NCBI RefSeq assembly: GCF_027587175.1
Contig: NZ_JAPCID010000002.1
Location: 62,001 to 126,000 of the forward strand
Direction: 5' to 3'
From: Solirubrobacter deserti
Lineage (GTDB): Bacteria; Actinomycetota; Thermoleophilia; Solirubrobacterales; Solirubrobacteraceae
DNA length: 64,000 nt
Shown here: in pieces, positions 8,554-17,365 of the stretch
Numbering within the stretch: position 1 is the stretch's first letter
Layout of the letters: each line of letters starts with the position of its first letter
Program-made: the position numbers and the translations under genes
Notes under the pieces: generated by a model
The model's database searches: none
The model's input: the letters and a program-made list of their open reading frames with translations, nothing else
Told to the model about the DNA's origin: nothing

Positions 8554-8810
8554 ACGGTGTCGGCGACGAGGGTGATCTCGTCGGCGGGCATGCCGGTGCG
8601 CTCGGCCTGCTCGCGGACCTTCTCGGCACTGGTGCCCTCGTAGAGGCAGACCGTGCCGAGCTTGCCAGACTCCTCCTGCACGACGTAGGTGCGGATCCAG
8701 CGGACGTCGTCGGACATCTCGGCCCCGACCTCGGCGGATCGGGCGGCGGTCTGCTGAAGCTCCTCGGGCGTACCCCAGAAGTCACGGCGGCGGATGGCGT
8801 AGAGGTTCAT
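8517..8810 (-). CDS. Small DUF4242-like protein
   Basis: A 97-residue soluble protein from the ATG at 8810 (MNLYAIRRRDFWGTPEEL); an in-frame start at 8831 would add seven residues. Features include an N-terminal helix AARSAEVGAEMSDDVRWIR, then YVVQEESGKLGTVCLYEG, EKVREQAERTGMPADEI and a final strand TVIVNP. This alpha-beta arrangement matches my memory of DUF4242 (nickel-binding-like, ferredoxin-like fold) proteins of actinobacteria, but the substrate or metal is not shown. The last 11 codons lie in a tandemly duplicated segment. No partner gene is obvious; the LAL regulator lies downstream. Confidence 0.7.
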   Translation of the reverse strand: MNLYAIRRRDFWGTPEELQQTAARSAEVGAEMSDDVRWIRTYVVQEESGKLGTVCLYEGTSAEKVREQAERTGMPADEITLVADTVIVNPDPVPATT

Positions 8811-8863
8811 GGCGCCAACGATCTCCGACACGCGCCGTCACAGCATCCGCGCGACTGCCGTAG

Positions 8864-9274
8864 TTGCGCGCGGCCTATGCCGTATTCGCGGCGGCCTCTA
8901 CCGCGGCCTTACCGCCACATGGCCGCCGGACCCGAGCAAGCTGGCCATGCACCCGGCCCGTCCCTTCTTCGCCGCGCATCTCCAGAGCGCTGCTGCCGGC
9001 GATCGTCGCGCCGGAGGAGCTCGCGCGCGCGAACGGGCGCTTCGGCGCCGTCCGCGAGATCGGTCAGCTCGCCGGGCCCGCGGCCGCGGCCGGCCTGCTG
9101 CTGGTGGCCGACCCGTCCACGCTGCTGGCGTTCAACGCGCTCACGTTCGCGCTGTCCGCGCTGCTGCTCACCCGCCTGCGCGGGAAGCTGAACCCGCCCG
9201 CGCCCGCGGAGGACGAGCGAACCACGTCCCTGCGTCCAAGGGAGGTGAGGGCATGGGCCGCAAGTGGTAGTTGA
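8864..9274 (+). pseudogene. Remnant of an MFS transporter
   Basis: Only the middle of the frame (about 8975-9235) is recognisable: ALLPAIVAPEELARANGRFG, then GQLAGPAAAAGLLLVADPS and AFNALTFALSALLLTRLRGK. This is the cytoplasmic-loop to TM5/TM6 region of drug-efflux type MFS proteins. The preceding ~110 nt encode no membrane segments and the following part ends after RTTSLRPREVRAW in unrelated sequence. A complete MFS protein would need ~400 residues, so this is a truncated relic. The 530-bp stretch 8811-9340 otherwise holds only a pair of short direct repeats. Confidence 0.6.
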
Positions 9275-9289
9275 GCGTGCGCGCGCCCG

Positions 9290-9319
9290 AAAGTTCCCGG
9301 GCACGCCACAAAGTTCCCG
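9290..9319 (+). repeat. Two direct repeats AAAGTTCCCG, 20 bp apart
   Basis: AAAGTTCCCG occurs at 9290-9299 and 9310-9319. The 20-bp period is about two helical turns, and the pair lies just upstream of the EAL gene. It could be a regulator binding site (inference). Confidence 0.4.
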
Positions 9320-9340
9320 ACCGCTCCGGAAACCGGACGC

Positions 9341-11080
9341 GTGGCCGATTTCTTCGGAGGTATGGGCTTCCCGCGCCTTGACCCCCGCGCCGCGCTTCCC
9401 GCCGCCGGCGCCGTGCTCGCCACTTACTGGGTGGCGCTGGTGGTCGGCGTGGACACGCTCCTGCTCACGCACTGGGCGTCCCTGGCGCTGCTGACGGTGC
9501 CGACGGTCGCGGTCGTGACCCGCGCGGTCCTGGTTGGCCAGGACCGGGTCGCTTGGACCGTCCTCTCGGTTGGCATGACGCTCTGGACGCTCGGCTTTGT
9601 CGTCCAGGTCATCGGCGACATGCACGGCGTCGTCCCGGACTTCCCGAGCATCTCCGACGGCTTCTGGTTGGGCTCGTACCCGTTCGCGTTCACCACCTTC
9701 GCGATCTTCGCCTGGCCGTGGCTGCGCCGCGCGCCCAAGGCGCTCACGCTCGAGACGCTCGCGGTCGGGTTCGGGTTGACCGCACTGGTCACGGCGGCGG
9801 TCGTCCCGCTGATGACGGCGAACGCCGGTGGGCTGAGCACGCTCGCGCGGATCGTCAACCTCACATACCCCGTCGCGGACTGCGCGCTGCTCTCGGTCGC
9901 GCTGATCGGCGCCGCGGTCGCCGGCCGGCGCGGCGGGCGCACCTGGATGCTGCTCGCGCTCGGCGCGCTCGCCCTCACCAGCGCGGACGCCGTGTGGGCG
10001 CTGCAGGCCTACGCCGGGACGTGGGAGCCGGTCATGCCGTCCAACGCGCTATATCCGCTCTGGCCGAGCTTCGTCGCCGTGGCCGCCTGGCTGCCGGCCA
10101 AGCCGCGCCGCGCGCGCGGCCGTGGCGGCCTCGGCACGCACGCCGCGGCGCTCGTCGCCGCCGTCGCGTCGGTCGCGCTGCTGGTCGCGAACGAGTGGCT
10201 GTCGATCCCCGCCGTCTCGGTCGTGCTGGCCGCGCTCACGCTGCTGGTGGCCGTCCACGGCACGGGCCGCGCGTTCGCCACCGGGCTGCGCGCCTCGCTC
10301 GCCGCCGCCCGTGACCGCGAGCTGGTCGAAGACGTCCGCGAGGCAATGCGCAATGGCGAGCTCGACCTCTACTTCCAGCCGCTGGTGGACGTCGCCGACG
10401 GTCACGTCCACGGCGCGGAGGCGCTGTTGCGCTGGCGCCGTCCCGACGGCGTCTTCGTCCCGCCGGACGCGTTCCTGCCCGCGGTCGAGCGCAGCGACCT
10501 GATGGGCCCGCTGACCGACTGGGTTCTCGACCGCGCGCTCGCGGCGGCCGCCGGCTGGCACCGCTCGGGGCACACGCTGGGCGTCAGCGTCAACCTCGCG
10601 ACCGGCAACCTGTCGGAGGCCGACCTGCCCGGCCGCGTGCTCGCGGCGCTGCGCCGCAACGAGTTCCCGGCGGCCAAGCTCACGCTCGAGATCACCGAGA
10701 CCGCAGCGGTCGAGGACAACGCGCTCACCGCGCACGTGCTGACGGCGCTGCGCGAGCTCGGGGCCGAGCTCGCCGTCGACGACTTCGGCACGGGCCACTC
10801 CTCGCTCGTGCGTCTGTCGGAGTTCCCGATCTCCGAGCTCAAGGTCGACCGCTCGTTCGTGGCCGACATGCACGACGCCGACCGGCCGATCGTCGCGACC
10901 TCGATCCAGCTCGCGCGCATGCTCGGCCTGCGCGTCGTGGCCGAGGGCGTCGAGGACCAGCGCACGCTGGACGCGCTGGCCGCCCTCGGCTGCGACCTGG
11001 CGCAGGGCTACTTCGTCTCGCGGCCGCTGCCGGCCCTTGAGTTCGCGGGCTGGCTCAACCACCCCGTGCTCGTTCCTTAA
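9341..11080 (+). CDS. Membrane-bound EAL-domain c-di-GMP phosphodiesterase
   Basis: Predicted to hydrolyse cyclic di-GMP. The N-terminal ~300 residues contain about ten hydrophobic helices, forming an integral membrane sensor of unrecognised type. A short linker leads straight to the EAL domain (about residues 325-575); there is no GGDEF domain. The catalytic set looks complete: EALLRW, SVNLATGN, LEITE, VDDFGTGHSS, LKVDRSF, VAEGVED and the terminal AQGYFVSRP. The protein is therefore likely active. The GTG at 9341 gives 579 residues; an in-frame ATG at 9362 has GGAGG too close to act normally. It ends just before a bidirectional terminator. Confidence 0.9.
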   Translation: MADFFGGMGFPRLDPRAALPAAGAVLATYWVALVVGVDTLLLTHWASLALLTVPTVAVVTRAVLVGQDRVAWTVLSVGMTLWTLGFVVQVIGDMHGVVPDFPSISDGFWLGSYPFAFTTFAIFAWPWLRRAPKALTLETLAVGFGLTALVTAAVVPLMTANAGGLSTLARIVNLTYPVADCALLSVALIGAAVAGRRGGRTWMLLALGALALTSADAVWALQAYAGTWEPVMPSNALYPLWPSFVAVAAWLPAKPRRARGRGGLGTHAAALVAAVASVALLVANEWLSIPAVSVVLAALTLLVAVHGTGRAFATGLRASLAAARDRELVEDVREAMRNGELDLYFQPLVDVADGHVHGAEALLRWRRPDGVFVPPDAFLPAVERSDLMGPLTDWVLDRALAAAAGWHRSGHTLGVSVNLATGNLSEADLPGRVLAALRRNEFPAAKLTLEITETAAVEDNALTAHVLTALRELGAELAVDDFGTGHSSLVRLSEFPISELKVDRSFVADMHDADRPIVATSIQLARMLGLRVVAEGVEDQRTLDALAALGCDLAQGYFVSRPLPALEFAGWLNHPVLVP

Positions 11081-11085
11081 CCGCC

Positions 11086-11112
11086 GAGGGCCGCCCCGAC
11101 GGGACGGCCCTC
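11086..11112. terminator. Bidirectional hairpin terminator
   Basis: GAGGGCCGCCCC and GGGACGGCCCTC pair over 12 bp (one mismatch) around GAC. It sits between the convergent EAL gene and the first LVIVD gene and can serve both. Confidence 0.7.
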
Positions 11113-11131
11113 GAACCGCACTTCGCTGCGA

Positions 11132-13366
11132 CTACGGGTTCGTCGTGCTCAACGTGAACGTCAGCGTCTTGCTGTACGTGCCCGTGCGGAGCGCGTCGTT
11201 GGCGCCGATCGCCTGCTTGAAGGTGATCGTCGGCTTGTCGTTGGACACCGGGCCGGTGTAGGTCTTCACGGTGCCGAGGCCCTGGAGGGGCTGCGGCAGC
11301 ACGAAGGAGCCGTTGACCAGATGCCCCTTGTTGGTCGTGCTCGGGTCGGTGACCGAGAGGGTCGCGTCGCCGGCGGTGGAGGTCACGGTCGGCGTCGTGG
11401 TCGCCGTGTACTCCTGCGCCACGCCCGGGACGAACGGCGCGAACGACGCCGCCGTGCCCATCTCGAGCGACAGCGTCGCCCCGACGGAACCGCCCACGGT
11501 GCCCGTCGTCTCGGCCGTCACGGTGTAGTTGACGGTCTTGGTCGACGTATTGCCGGCCTTGTCGGTCGCGGTCACCGTGTACGACGCCGGCCCGAAGGTC
11601 GACGTGTTGAGGTTGGTCACGCTCGCGATGCAGGACTCGACGCCCGAGTCGGCGTCCGTGCACGTGAACTGCGGCGCTTGCGTGGAGCCCTGCTTGTAAC
11701 CCTTGCCCTCATCGGTCGACGTGATCGTCGGGCCCTGGAGGTCCTGGGCGACGCCGCCGATCTGCGTCTGCGGGTTCGACAGGTCCGGCGTGCGGACCCG
11801 GCGCATCGAGTCGTGGTCGAGGTTCCAGATCAACAGACCGCGACGGATGTCGGACTCGTAGATGCGGCCGTTGTAGTAGTGCGTGGACCAGTTGCCGGAC
11901 GTCGGCCAGGTGTTGGTCGCCTCAGGCGTGTACTCGCTCGGGTCGGCGTACGCGATCTGCTGCGGGGCCTGCACGTTCGTGAAGTCGAACACCGAGATGC
12001 CCATCTCGTAGTTGCCCGAGACCGCGTAGTAGCCCTTGTACGTCGGCACGACGTTGAAGTTGTGCCACGTGCAGTTCTCGGTCGCGGACTGCGGGCGCGG
12101 CTGGACGAACGTGCCCAGCGTCTCGCCGTTGGCCGAGTTCAGGAAGAACAGCGAGCGGTCGACGACGCTGTCCGTCGCCTCGCACGCGGCGCCGGTGCCG
12201 CCGCCCGGCTCATGGCCGAAGATCAGCACCTTGCCGTCGTAGGTGAACGAGCCGGAGTGGCCGATGCCGACGCCGGTGATGACCTTCGTCCACGCCACGG
12301 TCGGGTTCGCCACGCCGCCCGGGCTCTCGACCGTGCCGGCCGCGTCCGGGGCCTTGCTCATGTCGAACTTGTACATCGTCAGGCCGTTGCCGCCGGCGCA
12401 CATCGCGTAGCCGATGCTCGAGCCGTCGACGCCCATCAGCACGTTGTTGTCGTGGCAGGACTGGCCGTTGCCGGTCGTCGGGTTCCGGCCGCGCTCGTTG
12501 TACGCGTGGTTGACGAACTTCGCGTCCATCAGGTCGTTCTGGTTGATGCGGACGATGTCGATGCCCGGGCACGCAGCGCCCGAGCCGCCGACGTACAGCC
12601 ACAGGACGCCACGCGCGTCATCCGGCACGCCCGTCGCGGTGTGGGCGCCGCAGCCGATCGCCGGCGCGCCCTCCTCGTTGCCGGTGGCCGCCATCCGAAC
12701 CTGACGCCTGAACTGCGGGTTCTTCGGGTCCGAGATGTCCCAGATGTGGATGCCCTCGAAGCCGGCGCCGACCGCGCGGCCCTCGCACGTCGCGTTCGCG
12801 TTCGCGTTCGTGGAGTTCGGGGAGTCCCACGTGCGCACGAGGATGTTGCCGTGCACGACCACGTCGCCCTGGCCGGACGTGTGGCGGCAGTTTTCGGTGT
12901 TCCACACCTGCTCGGGCTTGGTGGGATCGGTGATGTCGATCACGCGGAACCCGCTCCAGTGGCCCTGGAACGCGTAGTTGCCCTTGAAGGCGATGTCCGA
13001 GTTGATGTCCGGGAGGCTCGTCATGGGGTGCCGCGGGGGCACGCGCGCCGAGTAGCCCAGCGGCGTCAGGTTCTCGCTCTTGGCGTAGGTCGCCGTCTCG
13101 GCGACCGGGTCGCCCGGCGCGACGGCGCTGCGCGCCTTGGCCGCGCTCAGCGACTCCGTGATCGGTGCGCAGTCGGCGTCGTTGCTCTGCGGCGGGATCG
13201 AGCCGGCCCAGGCCGTCCCGGTGTTGTTCGCCGTCAGGAAGGTGGCGTTGGACAGCGTCCACGCTTCCGTGCACGGGTGCGCGAGCGCGGACGACGGGGC
13301 CAGCGCCCCTACCGCGAGCGTCGCGCCTACTCCCGCTAAACCGGCGAGGCTCCTCTTCAAACGCAT
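11132..13366 (-). CDS. Secreted LVIVD-repeat protein with C-terminal WxL-like module
   Basis: 744 residues from the ATG at 13366. A signal peptide (MRLKRSLAGLAGVGATLAVG to SALA-HP) is followed by a beta-propeller of LVIVD repeats: GFRVIDITDPTKPEQV, GIHIWDISDPKNP and GISVFDFTNVQAPQQI. Conserved CHDNN, CAGGNG, GHSGSFTYDGK and CTWHNFNVV segments are shared with its neighbour. About residues 530-600 form an Ig-like domain (YTVTATDKAGN). The last ~123 residues are a module shared with three other secreted proteins here, ending LRTGTYSKTLTFTLSTTNP. Role unknown; surface or cell-wall location is likely. An SD (GAGGGG) precedes the ATG. Confidence 0.88.
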   Translation of the reverse strand: MRLKRSLAGLAGVGATLAVGALAPSSALAHPCTEAWTLSNATFLTANNTGTAWAGSIPPQSNDADCAPITESLSAAKARSAVAPGDPVAETATYAKSENLTPLGYSARVPPRHPMTSLPDINSDIAFKGNYAFQGHWSGFRVIDITDPTKPEQVWNTENCRHTSGQGDVVVHGNILVRTWDSPNSTNANANATCEGRAVGAGFEGIHIWDISDPKNPQFRRQVRMAATGNEEGAPAIGCGAHTATGVPDDARGVLWLYVGGSGAACPGIDIVRINQNDLMDAKFVNHAYNERGRNPTTGNGQSCHDNNVLMGVDGSSIGYAMCAGGNGLTMYKFDMSKAPDAAGTVESPGGVANPTVAWTKVITGVGIGHSGSFTYDGKVLIFGHEPGGGTGAACEATDSVVDRSLFFLNSANGETLGTFVQPRPQSATENCTWHNFNVVPTYKGYYAVSGNYEMGISVFDFTNVQAPQQIAYADPSEYTPEATNTWPTSGNWSTHYYNGRIYESDIRRGLLIWNLDHDSMRRVRTPDLSNPQTQIGGVAQDLQGPTITSTDEGKGYKQGSTQAPQFTCTDADSGVESCIASVTNLNTSTFGPASYTVTATDKAGNTSTKTVNYTVTAETTGTVGGSVGATLSLEMGTAASFAPFVPGVAQEYTATTTPTVTSTAGDATLSVTDPSTTNKGHLVNGSFVLPQPLQGLGTVKTYTGPVSNDKPTITFKQAIGANDALRTGTYSKTLTFTLSTTNP

Positions 13367-13385
13367 TGCACCCCTCTCGTCAAGC

Positions 13386-13401
13386 GGTCCCCTCATGGAC
13401 C
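13386..13401. promoter_or_regulatory. 16-bp inverted repeat in the leader of LVIVD gene 1
   Basis: GGTCCCCTCATGGACC (arms GGTCC/GGACC) lies about 20 bp before the start codon. The identical 16 bp occurs at the same place before the second LVIVD gene (15832-15847). It could be an operator or an mRNA hairpin. Confidence 0.5.
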
Positions 13402-13440
13402 ATGCGAGAAAGCTATCCGCGTTATGAGCGTGAGATGAAG

Positions 13441-13474
13441 GAGCGGGGCGTGGAGGTTTCTCCACGCCCCGCTC
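13441..13474 (-). terminator. Strong hairpin terminator of LVIVD gene 2
   Basis: GAGCGGGGCGTGGAG and CTCCACGCCCCGCTC form a perfect 15-bp stem with a GTTT loop, 7 bp after the stop codon of the second LVIVD gene. Confidence 0.8.
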
Positions 13475-13480
13475 ACATCG

Positions 13481-15814
13481 TTACGGCGTGGTGGTGCTCA
13501 GGTTGAACGTGAGCGTCTTGCCGTAGGTGCCGGCCTGCAGCGCGTCGTTGTTGGCGGAGATCGCCTGCTTGAAGTGCAGGTTGGCCGAGCGGTTCGCCAC
13601 CGGCGTCGCGTAGGACAGGATCGGCGTCGGGTTGCTCGCGCCACCGACGTTGCCGCCCGCGAGGGCGGTCGCGCCGTTGCTGCCGCTGGTAGTGAGGAAG
13701 ACCTGCAGCGGCGAGGACAGCGCGCGCGTGCCGTTCATCAGACGGCCGGTGGCCGTCGTCGCGGCGTCATAGATGCTCAGCGTCATGTCGGACCCCGTCG
13801 AGGTGATCGTCGCGTTGACGTTCGCCTCGTAGGTCTTGGTGAGACCCGGCGTGAGCGGGCCGAACAGCACCGAGCCCGGCAGCGACAGGCTCATGATCGA
13901 CTCGACCGTGCCGCCGTTGACCTGCACGGGGACGTCGATGCTGTTGACCTTGTAGGCCACCGACTTGGTGAAGATGTTGCCCGACTTGTCGGTGGCCGTG
14001 ACGGTGAACGTCTTGGTCCCGAGCTTGGTGTCGATCGCGGCGCCGTCGTCGACGGTGCCGACGCAGGACTCGATGCCCGTCGCGTCCGCGCAGTCGAAGT
14101 CGGCCATCATCGCCGTGCCGGCCTTGTAGGCGGCGCCCTCGCCCGGGGTGCGGACGTTGATCGTCGGCATCTCCGCGTCAGGCGCGTACGAACCGATCTG
14201 CGTCTGCGGGTTCGACTGGGCGAACGTGTTGAACTGCTTCAGGTGCGCGTTGGCCTGCGTGGCCGTGGCGTCGCTGCCCAGGTTGAGCTGCCAGGACAGG
14301 ACACCGCGCTTGATGTCGGACTGGTAGATCGTCCCGTTGTGCCAGTAGGTCGACCAGTCGCCGCCGAGGATGATCTCGGTGGTGGGTGGCGTGGTCTGCA
14401 GGACCGGCGGGTCGGCGTAGGCGAGCTCCTTCGGGGCGGCCGGGTTCGAGAAGTCGAACACGGAGATGCCGGACTGGTAGGAGCCGACGGTCGCGTAGTA
14501 ACCGGCCTTGGTCGGCACGACGTTGAAGTTGTGCCAGGTGCAGTTCTCACGCGAGCCCTGCGGGCGCGGGTGCAGCATCTCGCCCGTCGTCTTGCCCGTG
14601 AGCGGATCCAGGAAGTACAGGGTGCGCTCGACCGGCAGGCTCGTGGCCTGGCAGCGCGCCGCCGAGCCGCCGCCCGGCTCGTGGCCGTAGATCAGGTGCT
14701 TGCCGTCGTAGGTGAACGAGCCGGAGTGGCCCGTCGTGACACCCGGCATCTGCTGCGTCCAGAGCTGGATCGGCTTCTCGACCGAGCCCTCCTCCTCGAC
14801 CGGCTTGGTGAGGTCGAACTTGAACATGGCGAGGCCGTTGCCGCCCGCGCACATGGCGTAGGAGGTCGTGGTGCCGCCGACGTTCAGGAGCACGTTGTTG
14901 TCGTGGCAGGAGTTGTTGCCCACGCGCTCGACGCCCGTCTTGGCGTCGATGCCCTCGTTGGAGGCGCGACCGATGATGTCGATCTGCTTCGGGTCCGAGA
15001 TCTTGATCTTGAAGATGTCGATGCCCTCGCAGCTGCCGCTCGAGCCACCGTTGTAGATGTAGAGCGCGTCACGCGTCGGATCCGGAACGGCCGTCGCGGT
15101 GTGCGAGCCGCAGCCCTGGTTGCGCAGCACGCTGCCCTCGGGCATGCCGGTCCCCGCGAAGCGCAGCGAGCGAACGTACTCCGGCTTGGTCGGATCCTTG
15201 ATGTTGAAGACGTGGATGCCCTCGAAGTTCGCGCCCACGGCCTCGCCGCCGCACATCGGGTTCGAGTGGTTCGGCGAGTCCCACGAGCGGACCAGGATGT
15301 CGCCGTAGACGACGACGTCGCCCTGGCCGACGGGGCAGCCGTCGTAGTTGACGAGCTCGACCGGGTTCTTCTTGTCGGTGAAGTCGAGGATGCGGAAGCC
15401 CGCGTACGTGCCGGCGATGACCAGGTTGTCCTTGAACGCCAGATCCGAGTTGTAGACACCGGCGCTGGTACCGGTGTACGGGACGTCGCGGCGGCTGTAG
15501 CCGAGCGGCGACAGGTTCTTGATGGCCCAGTTGGAGACGATCGGCCCGGGATCCTCGCCCACCGCCGACGTCGCGACGGCCGAGGTCTCATACAGGTAGG
15601 AGTTCAGGTCCTCGGCGCACTCGTGGTCGAGGTTCTCGAACGCCGGCAGCGCCCCGGCCCAGTTCCCGCCGGTGTGGAGCGAAAGCGACTTGCCCATGGC
15701 CGCTTCGGTCTCGGAAATACACGGATGCGCCATCGCTGCCGACGGCGCCAGAGCACCGACCAACAGCATCGCGCCTACCCCCGCCGCGCTGGCGAGGCCC
15801 CTCTTAAAACGCAT
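13481..15814 (-). CDS. Secreted LVIVD-repeat protein, paralogue of the previous gene
   Basis: 777 residues. The signal peptide (MRFKRGLASAAGVGAMLLVG to AAMA-HPC) is followed by LVIVD propeller repeats such as GFRILDFTDKKNPVEL, GIHVFNIKDPTKPEYV and GISVFDFSNPAAPKEL. It shares the SCHDNNVL, CAGGNGL, HSGSFTYDGK and CTWHNFNVV landmarks with its neighbour. An Ig-like part with FTVTATDKSGN comes near residue 605, then the C-terminal module ending LQAGTYGKTLTFNLSTTTP. This copy has a longer loop inside the module. The upstream region is also conserved between the two genes, so both arose by duplication of a whole transcription unit. Function unknown. Confidence 0.88.
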   Translation of the reverse strand: MRFKRGLASAAGVGAMLLVGALAPSAAMAHPCISETEAAMGKSLSLHTGGNWAGALPAFENLDHECAEDLNSYLYETSAVATSAVGEDPGPIVSNWAIKNLSPLGYSRRDVPYTGTSAGVYNSDLAFKDNLVIAGTYAGFRILDFTDKKNPVELVNYDGCPVGQGDVVVYGDILVRSWDSPNHSNPMCGGEAVGANFEGIHVFNIKDPTKPEYVRSLRFAGTGMPEGSVLRNQGCGSHTATAVPDPTRDALYIYNGGSSGSCEGIDIFKIKISDPKQIDIIGRASNEGIDAKTGVERVGNNSCHDNNVLLNVGGTTTSYAMCAGGNGLAMFKFDLTKPVEEEGSVEKPIQLWTQQMPGVTTGHSGSFTYDGKHLIYGHEPGGGSAARCQATSLPVERTLYFLDPLTGKTTGEMLHPRPQGSRENCTWHNFNVVPTKAGYYATVGSYQSGISVFDFSNPAAPKELAYADPPVLQTTPPTTEIILGGDWSTYWHNGTIYQSDIKRGVLSWQLNLGSDATATQANAHLKQFNTFAQSNPQTQIGSYAPDAEMPTINVRTPGEGAAYKAGTAMMADFDCADATGIESCVGTVDDGAAIDTKLGTKTFTVTATDKSGNIFTKSVAYKVNSIDVPVQVNGGTVESIMSLSLPGSVLFGPLTPGLTKTYEANVNATITSTGSDMTLSIYDAATTATGRLMNGTRALSSPLQVFLTTSGSNGATALAGGNVGGASNPTPILSYATPVANRSANLHFKQAISANNDALQAGTYGKTLTFNLSTTTP

Positions 15815-15831
15815 TGCACCCCTCTCGTAAC

Positions 15832-15847
15832 GGTCCCCTCATGGACC
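15832..15847. promoter_or_regulatory. 16-bp inverted repeat in the leader of LVIVD gene 2
   Basis: Second exact copy of GGTCCCCTCATGGACC, again followed by the SD-containing CGAGAGGGGTGCAATG. Further upstream, both genes share CATAAC-nCG-nATAGC, a possible -10 region. Confidence 0.5.
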
Positions 15848-15938
15848 CTCCTCGGGACGCTATACGGGTTATGAGGTCTTAAAGAAGCGGGCGAGCGTGG
15901 ACTTCCCTCAACATCCCGCCCGCCATACTCCGCGCGAG

Positions 15939-17357
15939 ATGACCCGATCTGACGGCGCTACCACACCCGACGACCACGTGATCGTGCTGTTCGGCGCGCT
16001 CGGCGACCTCTCTCGCCGCAAGCTGCTGCCGGGCCTGTTCCACCTCGACCGCGCCGGGTTGATGCCGGAGCGCTACCGGATCATCGGGACCTCGCGCAAG
16101 GGCGGGTCCGTGGAGGACTTCCGCAAGGTCGCGCAGACGGCGATCGGCAAGGCCGCGACCGGCGAGGTGTGGGACCGCTTCTCCTCCCGCCTAGCTTTCA
16201 GCGCCTTCAACGCGGACGATCCGAAGCCGCTCGTGGAGGCGGTCGCCGAAGCCGAGAAGGACCTCGACGAGCCGCGCCGGCTGCACTACCTGTCGGTGCC
16301 CCCGGGCGCGTTCGGCGCCACGGTCAAGGCGCTCGGCGACGCCGGCCTCGATACGCGCGCGCGGGTCGTGCTCGAGAAGCCGTTCGGCGTCGACCTGGAC
16401 ACCGCGGTCGAGCTCAACGGGCTCGTGCACTCCGTCTTTCCCGAGCACCGGGTGTTCCGGATCGACCACTTCCTCGGCCGCGAGGCCGTGCAGAACCTGC
16501 TGGCGCTGCGGTTCGCGAACGGGATGTTCGAGCCGATCTGGAACCGCGACCACATCGACCACGTGCAGATCGACGTGCCGGAGACGCTGTCGATCGAGGA
16601 CCGGGCCGGGTTCTACGAGGGCACCGGTGCGTACCGGGACATGGTGGTCACCCACCTCTTCCACGTGCTGGGCTTCGTCGCGATGGAGCCGCCGACCGCG
16701 CTGGACGGCCGCTCGATCATCGAGGAGAGCGGCAAGGTGTTCCGCTCGATGCGGCCGATCGATCCCGCCAGCGTGATCCGCGGGCAGTACGCCGGCTACC
16801 GCGACGCGGAGGGCGTGGACCCGAACTCGCAGACCGAGACGTTCATCGCCATGCGGGCGGAGATCGACAACTGGCGCTGGACGGGCGTGCCGTTCTTCCT
16901 GCGCACCGGCAAGTCGATGGGCGAGTCCAAGCGGCTGATCACGATCGCGTTCCGCGAGCCGCCGCGCAAGATGTTCCGCGACGTGAAGGCGTTCGTGGAG
17001 GACTACGGGCCCGACCACATCTCGTTCGACTTCGGCGACCCGGGCGGCATCACGACCTCGTTCCTGGCCAAGGTCCCGGGCCCGCGCATGCGGCTCGGCC
17101 AGGCGCAGATGAAGTTCTCCTACGAGGGCTCCTTCAACACGGCCGGGCTCGAGGCTTACGAGCGCCTGCTCTACGACGCCATGCTCGGCGACCGCACGCT
17201 GTTCACCGACTCGGACGGCATCGAGGACCTGTGGGCGGCGTCCTCGGCGCTGCTCGAGGACCCGCCGCCGCTGCACCGCTACGCGCCGGGCAGCTACGGC
17301 CCGCAGAAGATGCACGAGCTGATCGCGCCGCGGCGCTGGTGGCTGCCCGTCACCTGA
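15939..17357 (+). CDS. zwf: Glucose-6-phosphate 1-dehydrogenase
   Basis: Oxidises glucose-6-phosphate to 6-phosphogluconolactone with NADP(+), the entry to the oxidative pentose phosphate pathway. 472 residues from the ATG at 15939; an in-frame GTG at 15897 would add 14 residues. The nucleotide-binding motif FGALGDLSRRKL starts near residue 18. EKPFG follows near 145, and the substrate-binding and catalytic segment RIDHFLGREAVQN is near 178. The usual Tyr of RIDHYLG is Phe here, while the Asp-His pair is kept. No gnd, opcA or pgl gene is adjacent. It is divergent from the second LVIVD gene and stands alone. Confidence 0.95.
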   Translation: MTRSDGATTPDDHVIVLFGALGDLSRRKLLPGLFHLDRAGLMPERYRIIGTSRKGGSVEDFRKVAQTAIGKAATGEVWDRFSSRLAFSAFNADDPKPLVEAVAEAEKDLDEPRRLHYLSVPPGAFGATVKALGDAGLDTRARVVLEKPFGVDLDTAVELNGLVHSVFPEHRVFRIDHFLGREAVQNLLALRFANGMFEPIWNRDHIDHVQIDVPETLSIEDRAGFYEGTGAYRDMVVTHLFHVLGFVAMEPPTALDGRSIIEESGKVFRSMRPIDPASVIRGQYAGYRDAEGVDPNSQTETFIAMRAEIDNWRWTGVPFFLRTGKSMGESKRLITIAFREPPRKMFRDVKAFVEDYGPDHISFDFGDPGGITTSFLAKVPGPRMRLGQAQMKFSYEGSFNTAGLEAYERLLYDAMLGDRTLFTDSDGIEDLWAASSALLEDPPPLHRYAPGSYGPQKMHELIAPRRWWLPVT

Positions 17358-17365
17358 CGTCCGGC

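Noticed and set aside
9241-9270. Six-codon micro-ORF (MGRKW) behind a strong GGGAGGTGA site
   Set aside because: It could be a leader peptide for the EAL gene, but it overlaps the end of the MFS relic, is too short to judge and has no attenuator-like hairpin after it.
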